Shown piece after piece: positions 36,338 through 45,865 of a stretch of 64,000 nucleotides of DNA. Source of the DNA: G963422595 sp963422595. GTDB taxonomy: Bacteria; Pseudomonadota; Gammaproteobacteria; UBA4575. The position numbers and the translations under genes were made by a program. Where the stretch lies: the NCBI GenBank assembly GCA_963422595.1, contig OY730298.1, positions 682,001 to 746,000 of the forward strand, written 5' to 3'. Position 1 is the stretch's first letter. Each line of letters begins with the position of its first letter. The notes beneath the pieces are model-generated. The model searched no databases. It was given only the letters and a program-made list of their open reading frames with translations, and was not told the origin of the DNA.

Positions 36338-36586
36338 TCTGTCGAAATCATCAAACCCATATTGCGCGGGCGCGATATAAAACGATACCAAGTGAATTGG
36401 AAAGATAGATGCTGGTTAATAGCAACGTTGCCCACACTCAGGCTTAATATTGATGGTTACCCAGCAATAAAAAGGTATCTGCTTTCTTTCGGTGAAGAAA
36501 GGTTGGAACAGACAGGCAGGACACTTCAAGACGGCACAAAATCAAGGAAAAAAACGAATCATGCCTGGTATGAATTACAGGATACT

Positions 36587-36628
36587 TGTGCTTACTACGA
36601 AGAGTTTGCAAAGGATAAGATCGTTTGG
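36587..36628 (+). repeat. 42-bp near-perfect inverted repeat, left copy
   Basis: 41 of 42 bases match the reverse complement of 38986-39027. It encodes the conserved AYY-EFAKDKIVW segment in the middle of the specificity domain. The 16-base core AAGGATAAGATCGTTT also occurs in cassette 2 (38162-38177), so all three copies share a possible crossover point. Confidence 0.88.
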
Positions 36629-37167
36629 GGGAATATCGCCTACAGTAATTCTTTTGCATTGCTGGATAAGACAACTTACCTGAATGCACCAGGCAATATA
36701 TTGACGAGCGATAATGTGAACTTGAAATATCTTTTGGGGTGCTTAAATTCCCGAGTCTTTAACTATGAGTTTAAGCAAACAGGCATTTTCTTGGGGCATG
36801 CCTTTGAGTGGAAAAAGCAATACGTTGAGCAGGTACGTATTCCTGCCATTACTCCCTTGAATAAGTCTCTAGCCAGGAAGATAGAAGCATTTGTTGATGA
36901 AATCCTGGCTATTAACCAAAATGCTATCTGCTTGGAAAGCCCGGTTACACAATCTAAGGCCAGAGAATGTGAAAAACAAATTGACCGGCTTGTTTATCAA
37001 CTCTACAACTTAACGGATGAAGAAATTGCGCTCGTAGAAAGAACGAACCAGCTCAAACGTGAGTTTTAACTTAGTCAAACCACACAGTACGGTATAGCGA
37101 GACTAAGTTTGACAAACCTGAGTTTTCGATGGATACTCATTGTATCTACAATATGAGTACAGGTATT

Positions 37168-37410
37168 ATGAAAACACGTGTGCAGAAGTGGGGCAATAGT
37201 TTAGCCCTGCGTGTTCCCAAGCCGCTTGCGATGCAGGTAGGCATTGGGTTCAATTCGCAGGTTGACTTATCACTGCGTGGCAAGGAACTGGTTATTGCCC
37301 CTGTGAGTCCGCCCAGTTTGACACTGGAGAATCTGTTAAGCCAAGTCAACGAAAACAACTTACACAAGGAAGTGAACACCGGCCCCATGACGGGCGGTGA
37401 GGCATGGTGA
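37168..37410 (+). CDS. mazE: MazE-like AbrB-fold antitoxin
   Basis: 80 residues from the ATG at 37168; an upstream in-frame ATG at 37129 gives an unlikely N-terminal extension. The MazE/AbrB swapped-hairpin pattern is clear: MKTRVQKWGNSLALRVPKPLAMQVG. It overlaps mazF by 7 bp. The module sits between the two silent methylase cassettes and so inside the segment that inversion would flip. Confidence 0.85.
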   Translation: MKTRVQKWGNSLALRVPKPLAMQVGIGFNSQVDLSLRGKELVIAPVSPPSLTLENLLSQVNENNLHKEVNTGPMTGGEAW

Positions 37411-37763
37411 AGCCAGCCGAGTATGTCCCGCAGCGCGGCGATGCCGTGTGGATCAACTTCAACCCGCAAAGGGGGCACGAGCAGGCCGGGCATCGTCCCG
37501 CAGTGGTGCTGTCACCCCGAGCGTATAACGACAAAACTCGCCTTGCGATTCTTTGTCCCATTACCAATCAGGTTAAGGGGTATCCCTTTGAGGTGGCTAT
37601 CCCTACAGGGTTCGGCGTGACGGGCGTTATTCTTGCCGATCAAGTCAAAAGTCTGGATTGGTGTGCCAGGCAGGCAACATTGATAGCACCGTTACCCCTC
37701 GATACGGTGGATGCCCTTTTACAACGAGTCAGAGTGCTTCTGGCACCGGAAGAAAACACTTGA
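37404..37763 (+). CDS. mazF: MazF-like endoribonuclease toxin
   Basis: 119 residues of the PemK/MazF family: YVPQRGDAVWINFNPQRGHEQAGHRPAVVLS (in two parts, N-terminal), then CPITNQVKGYPFEV, and a conserved Asp-Gln in ILADQVKSLDW. It cleaves mRNA when not bound by MazE. Start overlaps mazE by 7 bp, a coupled pair. Confidence 0.9.
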   Translation: MVKPAEYVPQRGDAVWINFNPQRGHEQAGHRPAVVLSPRAYNDKTRLAILCPITNQVKGYPFEVAIPTGFGVTGVILADQVKSLDWCARQATLIAPLPLDTVDALLQRVRVLLAPEENT

Positions 37764-37867
37764 TGAGCATCAATGACTTGGACTCCCTGACCGATTAGAT
37801 TGTCTTTGCGGTAAGAATGCAGGGGGCTGCTGATAGAAGCTCATAACCTGCATACTAGAGGAATAAA

Positions 37868-38095
37868 ATGATGCAAGACTACCACATCAACATTTTTTAC
37901 AGCGAGGATGACCAAGGCTACATCGCGGATATTCCAGACTTAAAGGCGTGCTCTGCCTTTGGAAAAACCCCGGCTCAAGCGTTGGCAGAAGTCTTGTTAG
38001 CAAAAGAAAGCTGGTTAGGGGCGGCAAAGTCTAACGGCACGCAGGCCCCCAACCCGAGTACCGGCCCGTCATTTATCAAGTGGCATAAGGACTGA
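37868..38095 (+). CDS. HicB-like antitoxin domain protein, without HicA
   Basis: 75 residues with the HicB fold: INIFYSEDDQGYIADIPDLKACSAFGKTPAQAL, followed by an AKESWL helix. There is no C-terminal DNA-binding domain and no hicA-like gene beside it. It may be an orphan or a stand-alone member of the family. AGAGGA lies a few bases before the ATG. Confidence 0.8.
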   Translation: MMQDYHINIFYSEDDQGYIADIPDLKACSAFGKTPAQALAEVLLAKESWLGAAKSNGTQAPNPSTGPSFIKWHKD

Positions 38096-38140
38096 ACCAG
38101 AACCCACGGTGGTTATGTTGGCAAAGACACCACCGTATCA

Positions 38141-38578
38141 ACCTTTGAGTACCACATATGTAAGGATAAGATCGTTTACCCTAATATGACAAAGTTTCTA
38201 CCTTTTGTTTATGATCGAGAGGGATTCTATACAAATCAAAAGTGTTTTATCATTACTGGTAACAACCTGAAATTACTCACTGCAATTTTTAATTCAAAAG
38301 TGGCAGCAAAGTGGATACAGGATAACTGTGCTGAATTAGGTAGGGCAGGATGGGAGTTAAGTAAGGTATTTTTTGAAAACTTTCCTGCTCCATTTCCCAC
38401 TGATGCGAATAAATCACTGATAAAAGACATTAGTCACTTAGCATGCCAGGTTATCGCAGGAAAAGAGCAACATACAGATACCACCGCACTGGAAGCCGAG
38501 ATTGACCGACTCGTCTACGATCTTTATGGACTTTCGCAGGAAGAGATTAAACTGGTGGAAGATACAAGAATGAATTAA
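38141..38578 (+). pseudogene. Silent specificity-domain cassette 2 of an Eco57I-type methylase
   Basis: A second, shorter fragment of the same specificity region, about 145 residues, starting within the conserved KDKIV segment (homology begins near 38141, before the first ATG at 38186) and ending EIDRLVYDLYGLSQEEIKLVE. It matches the C-terminal part of the methylase on the opposite strand, with which its stop overlaps end to end by 4 bp. It lacks the 55-bp repeat but shares the 16-bp core at 38162-38177. It may be a partial donor cassette. Confidence 0.7.
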
Positions 38579-41500
38579 GAACTCCCGTTACTTTCAATAA
38601 GCTGAATTTCTTTCTCACCAAGATCGTATAATTGATAAACCACCTGTCTTATTTTGTCCTCTACTACAGAAGTATTTGCATTAATTTCATTTTTTCTGGC
38701 AATAAGCATTTCATCAGCTAACTTTTCTATAGTATCTGCCAATTTTCCATTACTCTCTGTTATCGCAGGCACGGGAAGGTTGTTTAAAAATGCTTTCTTG
38801 TATCTATATCCTTCCTCACCCAATCCACCACCTGAATAAAACTTCCTGAAGAAAAAAGCTACCGGTTTGGAGTTTAATAAGCCACATAAATACTTAAGAC
38901 TTTCTCCGATCATTAAAAAACCAGTTGCTTCAACATAAAGTTTTTCCGTGTCATAGAAAAACTGCGGTTTTCTAACTATCTCTGACCAAACGATCTTATC
39001 CTTTGCAAACTCTTTGTAGTAAGCACAACTGCGCAGGTTATACGGGGTAATTCCTTTATCCTGCCGTTTTTCTAATCGTGGATAGAAACTATCCAAGTGT
39101 CTTTTAATGACAGGATAATCTTCAATATCCACGGGCGGCACATCACCATACCCATTATGCGTGTCAATCACCCACAGCCCTGCCCATTCTGCCCGGTAGC
39201 GTTTGATGTCTTTGCCACGCAGGATGGGTTTTAGTATCTCATCAGAGCTGGGGTCTTCCCGCACCAGTGCTTGTTTGGTCTCACTATCAATGATGAAGGC
39301 TTCGTTCCGCCCAGTTAATAACCCGCGATAAATGGCAATATCCCACTCTTTCAGTGGTGTGCCGACCCGTTCTATTTTTTCCTTGAGCTTAACCTCTGCT
39401 TGTGAGCCGATAAACCACGGCTTACCGCCGCTCTTGATGTATGCAAGTGAAACACCCTCTTTATTCACTCTATCGCTTATATCCATGCCTCTAGTGCCGA
39501 TAGGGGAATTCTCGTGCCTAGTGAGTTTTAAGGCTATTCCTTGATGCGTATTGGTTCCTTTTGAAATCAGTAGGATGTTGGTGTCCACTGTGGCAGTTTC
39601 AAATACATTAGGGCCTAAATCAACCAGGGTCTTAATGCCATGCTTAAGGAAAAGCGAACGTAACTTTGTACCGTACTTGGCTCGCATCCATTTATTGGAC
39701 GTGATATAGCAAAGGTGCCCACTATCCATCAGGAGTCGTAATCCCCGCTCGTAAAACAAACAGTAAATGTCACCACTGCGCGCGAAGGTTGTAAAACCCT
39801 TATTTTTATAACGATTGGCTAGTTCCCCTCCGTTGTTTTGCAATTGAATGTATGGAGGATTGCCTATCACCACATCAAAACCTTTCTTTTTACGGAACAC
39901 TTCTGAAAAGAATATATTGAAATCAAAGTCCAGCTCATAACCAAGTGTGGATTTTGAATGTGTTAGTGCCTTCTTTATAAGTGCGTCTATCTCACCTTTC
40001 AGTCTATCTTTGTGGGGAGTGTGTTCATTATGATACTGGTTTTGAAGGTCGTTAATTCTTCGTAAACGCTCTGAGCGGTAGCCGCTTGGATAACCCAAGA
40101 GAGAATTACCCTGAACGATTTTATAATCCAAATTCGGCAGGGGTTTGATTGTTTCTCTGTCCTCCTCGTCTACAACAAGCGATAACCATAGCCGTAACTT
40201 GGCAATTTCCACCGCTCCAGTCTCTATGTCCACACCATAAAGGCAGTTCTGTATGGCTTTACGCTTGAAATCGTAAGGTGTTCTCGCGTCTTTACTTTGC
40301 ATGTAGGGCGTAAGCGCATTTCTGGCTCTAACGATTTCATTCATCATGCCCACCACAAATGCACCACTTCCTACTGCCGGGTCACATATACACATTGAAG
40401 CTAATTTATTGTCTATACGTTCAGCAGATTTTTCAATATTAGCTGGAAGCTTGCGCCTCTTATAACTTCCGCTGTAATCTGCATTCCCGGCCTTTTTATT
40501 AGCAATTTTTTCAATGCGGGCTTCTTCATGCTCAACAAAAGCATCACCATGGTTTATGAATGCTTCCAAGTCATCTATAGGAATGATTCCATCGAGGTTA
40601 GTATGTAGCACATTGATTAAGCTCTCCCGACACATGTAATGCACGATCTCGCGCGGGGTGTAAAAAGTTCCTGTGGACTTTCGGTCTTTAACATCAAGGA
40701 GACTTTCAAAGACCTTGCCCAGCATTTCCGGGTCAACTGCCACCTCTTTCTCTAACGGTTCGTCTTCCTTGACGGTGAAGTTGTAACGGTCAAAAACGTC
40801 TAAAATTCCATCTCCTGTATCGCCTTCTTTTGTTTGCTTGTTGTTGGAAAAAAGCTCATTCAGTACCTCTATATCTGTATCTTGCCAATCGTAATTGTTT
40901 ATAGGATCAAAAAGCCCACCGTTTAGGAACGGAATACGACATTCAAACCGGTCATAATAATCCTCAGGACGCTCCAATCGCAAAGCTTCGTAGAACAATG
41001 GTTCTAAAAATCTGTTGAAGTAGTTTTTACCTTCTTCCTGAGACCTTGAAAACAAACGTCGTAAAAACTTTTTATCCCCATCACCCCACTCTTTTCCCCT
41101 CGCTACTCCGAACCATCCCTTCTTTTGCAGGAAGTAAAGGAAAACAATCTGACCCATGAGTTTTTTGGCAAAGTCAATGGTATTGACCTTATTTCTTTCA
41201 AAATCCTTTTTTATCTTTGCGTCCTTTTCTGCAATGCTATCCAGGGCCTCTTTAAGGCGCAGGAAGAGCTCCTTGTACTTTTCAAAGAACTCTTTGGTAA
41301 CGCGTTCTACACCGAAAGCCTTTTCCAGCTCGTCAAGCTGAAGCCATGTATCGCTCTCCAACAAGGATAAAAGGCTGCTTTGGGCGGTATGGCTATGTTC
41401 ATTCTCACCGACTAAAAATGAGTAACGGCGAGCAGGAGTGAACTCTTCCTCTACCTTACCTTGTTCGCCAAATCTGTATTCCATCCTGACGAACGAGAAT

Positions 41501-41871
41501 CGCCAATCCTTCCTGTTAGGTGCTACAAATGCTACAAGCGCGGCGTCTTTCTCATCTCTACATTTCAAATAGTCGGCCACAAAGTTTCGTAGAGACGTTC
41601 TTTCTCTTTCAATCGACTTTTCTTTTTGTAGATAGACAACCAATAAATCTATTCTCTTGTCGTCTGGGTCGGTGTAGGTGCCCAGTCTTTCGTAAGTTTT
41701 TATGACAGGAATCGTAGTCCTGAATTTTTCTTTTACATGCCCTCTAGCATGGAAGGCCTTGGATTCATCGAACTGGCCAAGAATATTTCTGACAAAATAG
41801 CGAAAGCGTTCTTTATCGAAAGAAGCCTCCAGTGTTTCCCTTACTAGTTTTTTGGCAGCGGTTGTATCCAT
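38575..41871 (-). CDS. Eco57I-type N6-adenine DNA methylase / type IIG-like restriction-modification protein
   Basis: 1098 residues. The N-terminal ~450 include a possible nuclease-like region (YTDPDDKRIDLLVVYLQ near residue 70) and a helical domain. The N6-adenine methylase core has motif I DPAVGSGAF (about 495) and motif IV NPPY (about 666). The C-terminal ~280 residues are the target-recognition region (TGRNEAFIIDSETK onward). It follows the helicase gene by 54 bp in one operon, suggesting a methylase-helicase defence system. Its C-terminal domain has two homologous silent copies in inverted orientation downstream, so sequence specificity may vary by inversion. Whether the N-terminus cuts DNA is not proven. 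Confidence 0.85.
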   Translation of the reverse strand: MDTTAAKKLVRETLEASFDKERFRYFVRNILGQFDESKAFHARGHVKEKFRTTIPVIKTYERLGTYTDPDDKRIDLLVVYLQKEKSIERERTSLRNFVADYLKCRDEKDAALVAFVAPNRKDWRFSFVRMEYRFGEQGKVEEEFTPARRYSFLVGENEHSHTAQSSLLSLLESDTWLQLDELEKAFGVERVTKEFFEKYKELFLRLKEALDSIAEKDAKIKKDFERNKVNTIDFAKKLMGQIVFLYFLQKKGWFGVARGKEWGDGDKKFLRRLFSRSQEEGKNYFNRFLEPLFYEALRLERPEDYYDRFECRIPFLNGGLFDPINNYDWQDTDIEVLNELFSNNKQTKEGDTGDGILDVFDRYNFTVKEDEPLEKEVAVDPEMLGKVFESLLDVKDRKSTGTFYTPREIVHYMCRESLINVLHTNLDGIIPIDDLEAFINHGDAFVEHEEARIEKIANKKAGNADYSGSYKRRKLPANIEKSAERIDNKLASMCICDPAVGSGAFVVGMMNEIVRARNALTPYMQSKDARTPYDFKRKAIQNCLYGVDIETGAVEIAKLRLWLSLVVDEEDRETIKPLPNLDYKIVQGNSLLGYPSGYRSERLRRINDLQNQYHNEHTPHKDRLKGEIDALIKKALTHSKSTLGYELDFDFNIFFSEVFRKKKGFDVVIGNPPYIQLQNNGGELANRYKNKGFTTFARSGDIYCLFYERGLRLLMDSGHLCYITSNKWMRAKYGTKLRSLFLKHGIKTLVDLGPNVFETATVDTNILLISKGTNTHQGIALKLTRHENSPIGTRGMDISDRVNKEGVSLAYIKSGGKPWFIGSQAEVKLKEKIERVGTPLKEWDIAIYRGLLTGRNEAFIIDSETKQALVREDPSSDEILKPILRGKDIKRYRAEWAGLWVIDTHNGYGDVPPVDIEDYPVIKRHLDSFYPRLEKRQDKGITPYNLRSCAYYKEFAKDKIVWSEIVRKPQFFYDTEKLYVEATGFLMIGESLKYLCGLLNSKPVAFFFRKFYSGGGLGEEGYRYKKAFLNNLPVPAITESNGKLADTIEKLADEMLIARKNEINANTSVVEDKIRQVVYQLYDLGEKEIQLIESNGSS
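38986..39027 (-). repeat. 42-bp near-perfect inverted repeat, right copy
   Basis: Partner of 36587-36628 with one mismatch, inside the specificity region of the full-length methylase. Confidence 0.88.
39248..39302 (-). repeat. 55-bp perfect inverted repeat, right copy
   Basis: Partner of 36283-36337. It lies at the junction between the constant methylase part and the variable C-terminal domain of the full-length gene. Confidence 0.9.
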
Positions 41872-41925
41872 AACTTAGGGCAAATAATTTCAAGGCGAGT
41901 GAAGGAGGTTGTCCTTTAGTCAGTG

Positions 41926-44900
41926 TCAGCTACTCACCAGGTATTCGGAAAGAATGACCTCTCTGTGCTCGCAAGTGTTTGTCATGTTTTCTATAATATG
42001 ACCTCCAAGCAGTCTGTCAGGAATTTTCTGTTGAAGGACTGCAAGCAATTTCAGTGGTTGATGGTTGTCTTTTTTGATCTCTTGTTGCAGGGCTTGCCGC
42101 GCAGTTTTGGTCGTCTGTTTGGGTAATACTCCTTCCTCCAGCCGCACTTTTACCTTTCTAATATAGCTTTCCTGCTCCTCAGTAAACTGTCGTAAATCCC
42201 GCATGATTGCTTTGAGAATTCTTAATAATTGTGCCGAGCTATCCCTGCCGCCGCGTTGAGGTTCGGGGTTTATATCATCTTCTGTCGTTGCAGACGCGAA
42301 AGCGTGCTTGTTTTTGTCCAGCTTGTCATAAAAGTCAGGGAGTATTTTTTCAGACAAAACTTTTTCGTCAGCTTCAAGTCGTTTTGCCGCACACATAAAG
42401 TCAAGTTCTTCCGCATCATTTTTTCCTGCCAGAAAAAATTTCTGTAACCTTCCTCTTCTGAAGTAGGTCAGTAATTGGCTTTCTTCGCAAGCATGTTTTC
42501 TGGCTGTCCGTGCCTTCTTCGGAAGGTTTTTTACTTCCTCGAACAGGTCCGGCCGGTTGTCGCGAATACCCCTGATCACCTGCAAATATTTCAATTCACT
42601 TTCGTCCTCTTCATCTTCCCCGGTGATGGATTTGTTGGAAGTAAGGCGGTCGAAAAGCTCATGTGACTCTATGGTTTCGTTTTCAGTTAACAGCCGTGCG
42701 TCAGCCCCCAACAGGGTAATAAACGCATGTATTTTTGCTTCTGCGGATTCTTTAAGTTTGATTTCATCGTTGGCTTTCTCGGTCGGGAAAAAGTTGAAAC
42801 TGTAAATCTCCCTGAATGTGGTATCCACGCGATTGATACGTCCGACTCGTTGCATCAATCGCGTTGGATTCCATGGAATGTCGTAGTTGATAACGACGTT
42901 AGAACGGTGCAGGTTCACACCTTCAGACAACACCTCCGTAGTAATGAGAATCCTATAGTCATCTTTTTGGGTAACTGCACCGGCATCAAAGTTTTCGATG
43001 ACTTTTTCTCTGCATGCCACTCCAGACGTGCCACTGAAGGCGAGCACTTGATTGGGAAATTTTTCATTGAGCTTTGTTACAAGATAGTCAGCAGTTTCTT
43101 TAGATTCAGTAAATACGACCAGCTTGTTTCTCTTCAAAACAGGGTGAAATGAAAGGATTTCCAGGAAGTGAATAAGCTTCGGGTCTCGTTTTAGCCTGCC
43201 CCACGTCTCTTGTATCTCGGTTAATGTTTGCAGGTCATTCTCCAGGTCTTGTTTCAGTTCATCTCTAAAATCATCAGCTGAATATTTCATAGCTTCTTCA
43301 TCTTCAAGCAATTTTTGAATTGCTTCATTACTGTCAGTTTCCAGAAACTCGAAGATTTTATTTGCGTATTTTTTGCTGATGTATACGTTGCCTTTGTCAA
43401 ATTCCCTAAGGAATGACTCGTGATAAAAGGTAAATCGGTCTATGGTTTTTCGGAAGGCGTGGAAACTGCTTTCCAGCCGTTTAATCAGCAGAATTTTCAT
43501 AAAACCAACCATGTTCTTTTGCCCTTGTCTCTCGAAATGGTTTGGGCCTTCCTCACCTGTGTAGTAGAGCATAGGCGTGTAGCGAGCGTACTTGATCTTT
43601 CGCGTGATCAATCTGACAGTTTCGTTGAAAATTTCATTCTCTTCCTGGTTAAGTTGATAAAACTCCGGTTGAGGATTCCTGACCTTTGGAAATTTTAAAT
43701 CCTGGCTATTCAGATCATCAGAAAAATAATTTTTGATCTCATTTCTGGTTCTTCTGATCATCAGATATTTCAAAACCGAGTTACGAATATTGCGGGCATT
43801 TTCCTTGGCAACCCGTATGTATTCCATGCGGTCTGTCTGTCTGTCCAACCGGCTTACTTTTTTTTCCAGGTTATTAAAAAAAGATTCGAGGGCAGGCTTG
43901 TTTGGAATAGTGCTTCTCTTTGGATTTTGAAATAGCTTGATTAGGCTCAGGATATCTTTGGGTGAATTATTGAACGGTGTCGCCGTCACCAGTACGACTC
44001 TTTTCCCTCGACAGATTTGTGCGATTTTTTCATAGGTAACATTTGTTTCCGTCCTGAAACGGTGGGCTTCATCTATGAAAATATTTTTATACCTTTCTGT
44101 GCCACGCCTAATAAGCTGATCCAGCTTTCCAATCGACTCAAAATCGGCAGCCACATGAAACGCAGAAAAAACGTTTCTCCATGAACCAGGATTTGCTTCG
44201 TCCAGAAGTACGGGTGGGGCTAAAACAAGCGTTCGACCATCAAGCTGGCCAGACAGCATGGCAGAGACGTATGTCTTGCCCAAACCGACCACGTCGGAGA
44301 TGAATACCCCGCCGTACTCCTCAAGAATTTTTTTTGCGTTCAGTACGGCCTGTGTTTGGTATTCAAAGTACTTGAATCCTTTGGGGGTATATGTATTGTG
44401 AAAGTCGTTTGCCTGGGAAAGATCTTCTTTGAAGTATTCGTATAGGAATTTGAGATAAAGCTGATAAGGGGTAATCGTATCGTTCAGCCATGTTTTTTCC
44501 TGGATGGTCTTAATGTAGGTCTCCTTTACATCCACGGCATCTTCCCAGAGATCTTCAAATTTCCGTTTGGCAAATTCATAATCAGCTCGGTTTTTCAATT
44601 CCACGTTGAGTTCAAGACTATCCACTAAACCAGACTGCGTGAAATTACTTGAGCCGGTAATCACACGACCCAGGTCGCGGTCACCCTCCACGAAAGACAT
44701 GATGTATAGCTTGGCATGGATATTTTTTGTTGGGTACGCTTTAATCTCCAGCTTTTCACTTTGCAGCCATTGTTGAAATCGCACTACTCCCTCTTCTACG
44801 TTTTTGCTATCTTGTGCCTCTTCCATTTCGCCAACCAGCAGCTTGGAAAAGTGTTCTTTGGTTTCAGCGTGGGAAAACGGCAATGCTGGTTGACGCGCTT

Positions 44901-45123
44901 GTTCTATCATGCTCAGCATTTCTTTATTGGTACTGATGCCGATGAGGACGCGGATTTTTTTCGTTTTCTCCAATGATTCATAGATAGCATGGAAGCCACT
45001 GGTGTAGAAATAACCTACAAGAACATCGAAAAACTCGGTGTCTTTGATGAGCACCCTGAATCGTTCAAGGAGCGTCCCTCCCGCTTCATTCGTGATAAAT
45101 GTTTGATCGGACTGGTTTGCCAT
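41926..45123 (-). CDS. PLD-domain SNF2-type helicase
   Basis: 1065 residues. An N-terminal phospholipase D-like domain has an HKD-type motif (HAKLYIM...GSSNFTQSGL, about residues 135-165). It is followed by a superfamily 2 SNF2-like helicase: Walker A DVVGLGKTY (about 280), DEAH in IDEAHRFR, motif III VTATPFNN, and motif VI QRVGRINR. Such PLD-helicases accompany Eco57I-type methylases in restriction-like defence loci; the PLD domain may be the nuclease. It is the first gene of the two-gene operon with the methylase. No BREX (pglZ) or DISARM (drmB) partner is present. Confidence 0.88.
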   Translation of the reverse strand: MANQSDQTFITNEAGGTLLERFRVLIKDTEFFDVLVGYFYTSGFHAIYESLEKTKKIRVLIGISTNKEMLSMIEQARQPALPFSHAETKEHFSKLLVGEMEEAQDSKNVEEGVVRFQQWLQSEKLEIKAYPTKNIHAKLYIMSFVEGDRDLGRVITGSSNFTQSGLVDSLELNVELKNRADYEFAKRKFEDLWEDAVDVKETYIKTIQEKTWLNDTITPYQLYLKFLYEYFKEDLSQANDFHNTYTPKGFKYFEYQTQAVLNAKKILEEYGGVFISDVVGLGKTYVSAMLSGQLDGRTLVLAPPVLLDEANPGSWRNVFSAFHVAADFESIGKLDQLIRRGTERYKNIFIDEAHRFRTETNVTYEKIAQICRGKRVVLVTATPFNNSPKDILSLIKLFQNPKRSTIPNKPALESFFNNLEKKVSRLDRQTDRMEYIRVAKENARNIRNSVLKYLMIRRTRNEIKNYFSDDLNSQDLKFPKVRNPQPEFYQLNQEENEIFNETVRLITRKIKYARYTPMLYYTGEEGPNHFERQGQKNMVGFMKILLIKRLESSFHAFRKTIDRFTFYHESFLREFDKGNVYISKKYANKIFEFLETDSNEAIQKLLEDEEAMKYSADDFRDELKQDLENDLQTLTEIQETWGRLKRDPKLIHFLEILSFHPVLKRNKLVVFTESKETADYLVTKLNEKFPNQVLAFSGTSGVACREKVIENFDAGAVTQKDDYRILITTEVLSEGVNLHRSNVVINYDIPWNPTRLMQRVGRINRVDTTFREIYSFNFFPTEKANDEIKLKESAEAKIHAFITLLGADARLLTENETIESHELFDRLTSNKSITGEDEEDESELKYLQVIRGIRDNRPDLFEEVKNLPKKARTARKHACEESQLLTYFRRGRLQKFFLAGKNDAEELDFMCAAKRLEADEKVLSEKILPDFYDKLDKNKHAFASATTEDDINPEPQRGGRDSSAQLLRILKAIMRDLRQFTEEQESYIRKVKVRLEEGVLPKQTTKTARQALQQEIKKDNHQPLKLLAVLQQKIPDRLLGGHIIENMTNTCEHREVILSEYLVSS

Positions 45124-45500
45124 ATTCTTTAAGAACGTTCTTTATGATTTAAGTTTGTTGCTGATCAGGCCTGACTGGTGGGTGGTGAGCTTCAAAGTCC
45201 TTTCCCTGATACAGATTTCATTATGTCACGTGTCAGCAAGCAGCTTTTGACGCCACCGGCATTGGTGAACGCCGCCCAACTACTGCGTCAGGAACGGTTA
45301 ATCAACCGCAGGGTTAAAGTCAGAGCCACTCATCGGTTCATGCTTATCCCTGCCCCAGTGGCCGCGCATCTCAATCAAAATGCGCTGCCTTGATGGTGCT
45401 GGCGGAGGATTGACATGCACCACTTCTCCTTACTCCCCATATATTCAGGATCACTGATTGCGCGTGCCAGGGCACCTGCAAAATGCCCTCTGACCACCGC
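45124..45500. other. Intergenic region with one doubtful small frame
   Basis: 377 bp upstream of the helicase gene, likely holding its promoter. A plus-strand frame 45223-45393 (56 codons, starting MSRVSKQLLTPP) is basic and without recognised motif; it lacks a good ribosome site and may be a fragment. Confidence 0.3.
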
Positions 45501-45710
45501 CTATTCAGTGTTACCGTTTAATCCCCACTTCCCGAAGTTATCGGTATTCTTTTGCTGGCCGTCCTCATAACCGGCGGTATAAGCCTCGGTAACGCGCTGC
45601 TCCTCACGTTGCGGATGTCCTAAATAACCGCCTTGCCAGCCAAGCACATATTCGGCATCCACTCCCGCAGATTCCATTTTAGTTACGGCATCTCTATAGG
45701 TTTGGTCCAT
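45501..45710 (-). CDS. Small conserved-looking protein of unknown function
   Basis: 69 residues with an excellent AAGGAGG ribosome site 4 nt before the ATG. Soluble, acidic, with aromatic residues (YVLGWQGGYLGHP) and repeated Tyr/Glu (TEAYTAGYEDGQ). I do not recognise a named family; similar short proteins occur near carbon-fixation or sulfur genes in my memory, unverified. Confidence 0.7.
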   Translation of the reverse strand: MDQTYRDAVTKMESAGVDAEYVLGWQGGYLGHPQREEQRVTEAYTAGYEDGQQKNTDNFGKWGLNGNTE

Positions 45711-45865
45711 CTTGCCTCCTTCATTCTCTGGTACTTAGTATAATTTGTTTTTTTCAAAATGCCCCAAGGCATCACCTGCATCAATTACAATGCTGACCCT
45801 CTCGGCAGAGTCCCGCAGATTTTTCTCTATGCCCATATGAGTAAGCATAATTGCCCCTGCGTAAA

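Larger units (their letters stand above)
36246..37069 (+). pseudogene. Silent specificity-domain cassette 1 of an Eco57I-type methylase
   Basis: Promoterless 3' fragment of a methylase/restriction gene. The homologous frame begins at about 36246 (NYGIKTGYNKAFIID), without start codon or catalytic motifs; the first ATG-like start is internal (36320). About 270 residues correspond to the C-terminal target-recognition part of the full gene at 38575-41871, in opposite orientation. The first 55 bp of shared code (36283-36337) are identical between them. The variable middle differs, and the end has the same helix (RLVYQLYNLTDEEI). It looks like a stored alternative specificity domain rather than random decay, since the frame is intact. 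Confidence 0.75.

Noticed and set aside
38575..45123. BREX or DISARM system
   Set aside because: A methylase and a helicase are present, but pglZ, brxC, drmA and drmB homologues are absent.
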